This document shows positions 63,033-64,000 of a DNA stretch of 64,000 nt, piece by piece. Positions within the stretch are counted from its first letter, which is position 1; each line of letters opens with the position of its first letter. The DNA is taken from NCBI RefSeq assembly GCF_024170285.1, contig NZ_JALJXV010000005.1, forward strand, positions 248,001-312,000, given 5' to 3'. The stretch is from Natronocella acetinitrilica (GTDB taxonomy: Bacteria; Pseudomonadota; Gammaproteobacteria; Nitrococcales; Aquisalimonadaceae). Both the position numbers and the translations under genes were made by a program. The notes beneath the pieces were generated by a model that did no database searches, had not been told where the DNA came from, and was given only the letters and a program-made list of their open reading frames with translations.

Positions 63033-64000
63033 CTACACTGCGCGCTTGAGTGGAATGAACTTGTCCTGGTGGTTCTTGCTGTAGAGCTTCCACGGATCGT
63101 CCTGGGCGCCCTTCTGGGAGGCGAGAAAACGCGCCGCAAGCGCCTCGCGGTTGGCGGCGTCCTCTACCACCTGCTGCTTGACGTAAGAGAGCCCCACCCG
63201 CTCGATCCACGGCGCGGTGCGCTCCAGGTAGCGGGCCTCCTCCCGGTAGAGCTGCATGAAGGCGGCGCAGTACTCCTTGACCTCGTCCATGGTCTCGACG
63301 CGGCAGAGCACATCCGTGGCGCGGACTTTCACGCCGCCGTTGCCGCCGACGTGCAGCTCCCAGCCGGATTCGATGGCCACCACGCCGAAATCCTTGATGC
63401 TGGCCTCGGCACAGTTTCGCGGGCAGCCGGAGACAGCCATCTTGAATTTGTGGGGCGTCCAGCTGCCCCAGGTCATCCGTTCCAGCTCGATCCCACAGGT
63501 GGTGGAGTCCTGGGTGCCAAAGCGGCACCACTCGGAACCGACACAGGTTTTCACCGTGCGCAGCGCCTTGCCGTAGGCATGCCCGGAGACGAAGCCGGCG
63601 TCGGATAACTCACCCCAGACACCGGGCAGGTCCTCCTTTTTCACACCCAGCATGTCGATGCGCTGACCGCCGGTGATCTTGAGCGTGGGCACCTGGTACT
63701 TTTCCGCCACCTCGGCGATGGCGCGGAGTTCCTGCGGACTGGTGACGCCCCCCCAGATCCGCGGCACCACCGAGAAAGTGCCATCCTTCTGGATGTTGGC
63801 GTGCATGCGCTCATTGACGAACCGGGCCTGGGAATCGTCCTGGGCAGCCTCGGGCCAGGTGGAGATCAGGTAGTAGTTGAGGGCCGGGCGACACTTGTCG
63901 CAGCCATCGGATGTTTTCCAGTCCAGGGTGTTGAACACCTCCCGCAGACTGGTCAGCTCCTGTGCCCGGATGGCCTCACGGACCTGGTCATGGCTCATGT
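63033..64000 (-). CDS. nirB: Nitrite reductase large subunit NirB, C-terminal part
   Basis: The frame is open at the right edge of the window; about 322 codons are seen. They hold the end of the BFD-type [2Fe-2S] domain (TSDGCDKCRPALNYYL) and the sirohaem/[4Fe-4S] reductase domain: ferredoxin-like half (FVNERMHANIQKDGTFSVVP) and cluster cysteines CVGSEWC with SGCPRNCAEA (C-x5-C and C-x3-C). The N-terminal FAD/NADH domain would lie beyond 64000. The enzyme makes ammonium from nitrite using NADH. It leads the nitrate assimilation operon, if not preceded by further genes. Confidence 0.93.
   Translation of the reverse strand, partial: MSHDQVREAIRAQELTSLREVFNTLDWKTSDGCDKCRPALNYYLISTWPEAAQDDSQARFVNERMHANIQKDGTFSVVPRIWGGVTSPQELRAIAEVAEKYQVPTLKITGGQRIDMLGVKKEDLPGVWGELSDAGFVSGHAYGKALRTVKTCVGSEWCRFGTQDSTTCGIELERMTWGSWTPHKFKMAVSGCPRNCAEASIKDFGVVAIESGWELHVGGNGGVKVRATDVLCRVETMDEVKEYCAAFMQLYREEARYLERTAPWIERVGLSYVKQQVVEDAANREALAARFLASQKGAQDDPWKLYSKNHQDKFIPLKRAV

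Overview
The window is high-GC DNA, densely coded on both strands. Its gene content fits a free-living, probably halophilic gammaproteobacterium that oxidises reduced sulfur (Ectothiorhodospiraceae-like). This placement is an inference from monoheme flavocytochrome c, a cytoplasmic SoeABC sulfite dehydrogenase, a phasin, assimilatory nitrate reduction and a carboxysome-type carbonic anhydrase homologue. I saw no rRNA, tRNA, CRISPR array, transposase or phage genes.

Layout. 1-6.1 kb: the tail of an indolepyruvate:ferredoxin oxidoreductase-like gene, a ChaN/PDZ lipoprotein, a SAF-domain dehydrogenase with a convergent class II aldolase, MtaD, and two small membrane proteins. 6.2-17.4 kb: a sulfur island with fccA-fccB-tsuA-like-soxYZ, a divergent persulfide dioxygenase, and soeA-soeB-soeC-sulP. 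Together these could take sulfide or thiosulfate through persulfide and sulfite to sulfate. 17.5-26.1 kb: small proteins, a phasin, a lone T2SS-F-like protein overlapping a 2H RNA ligase, an alpha/beta hydrolase, and a livKHMGF ABC transporter.

26.2-47.3 kb is the most unusual part: a non-flagellar type III secretion system (T3SS). The minus strand reads regulator | sctC(N-terminal part)-sctD-(chaperone?)-sctF-sctI-sctJ-sctK-sctL-candidate substrate-STAS-sctV-sctN-sctO, then three small unknown genes, two of which are paralogues. The plus strand reads sctQ-sctR-sctS-sctT-sctU-unknown. Two core parts are atypical. SctC stops after its N-terminal domains, like rhizobial NolW/RhcC1, and no secretin pore gene is in the window. 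SctU lacks the NPTH autocleavage motif. SctP, SctW and classical translocators are not recognisable. A STAS protein without the phosphorylatable serine, several unknown possible substrates and a stand-alone CsoSCA-like carbonic anhydrase accompany the cluster.

47.5-57.9 kb: an FG-GAP-type repeat protein, glutathione-dependent formaldehyde oxidation (frmA-fghA), an internally deleted CSS-EAL gene, an aldolase/NTF2 pair, a DUF4168-like exported protein behind a sigma-54-like promoter, a diguanylate cyclase, and two FixJ-type regulators, one with a degenerate receiver. 57.9-64 kb: a nitrate assimilation operon read leftward, nirB(partial)-nirD-nasA-cobA-narK.
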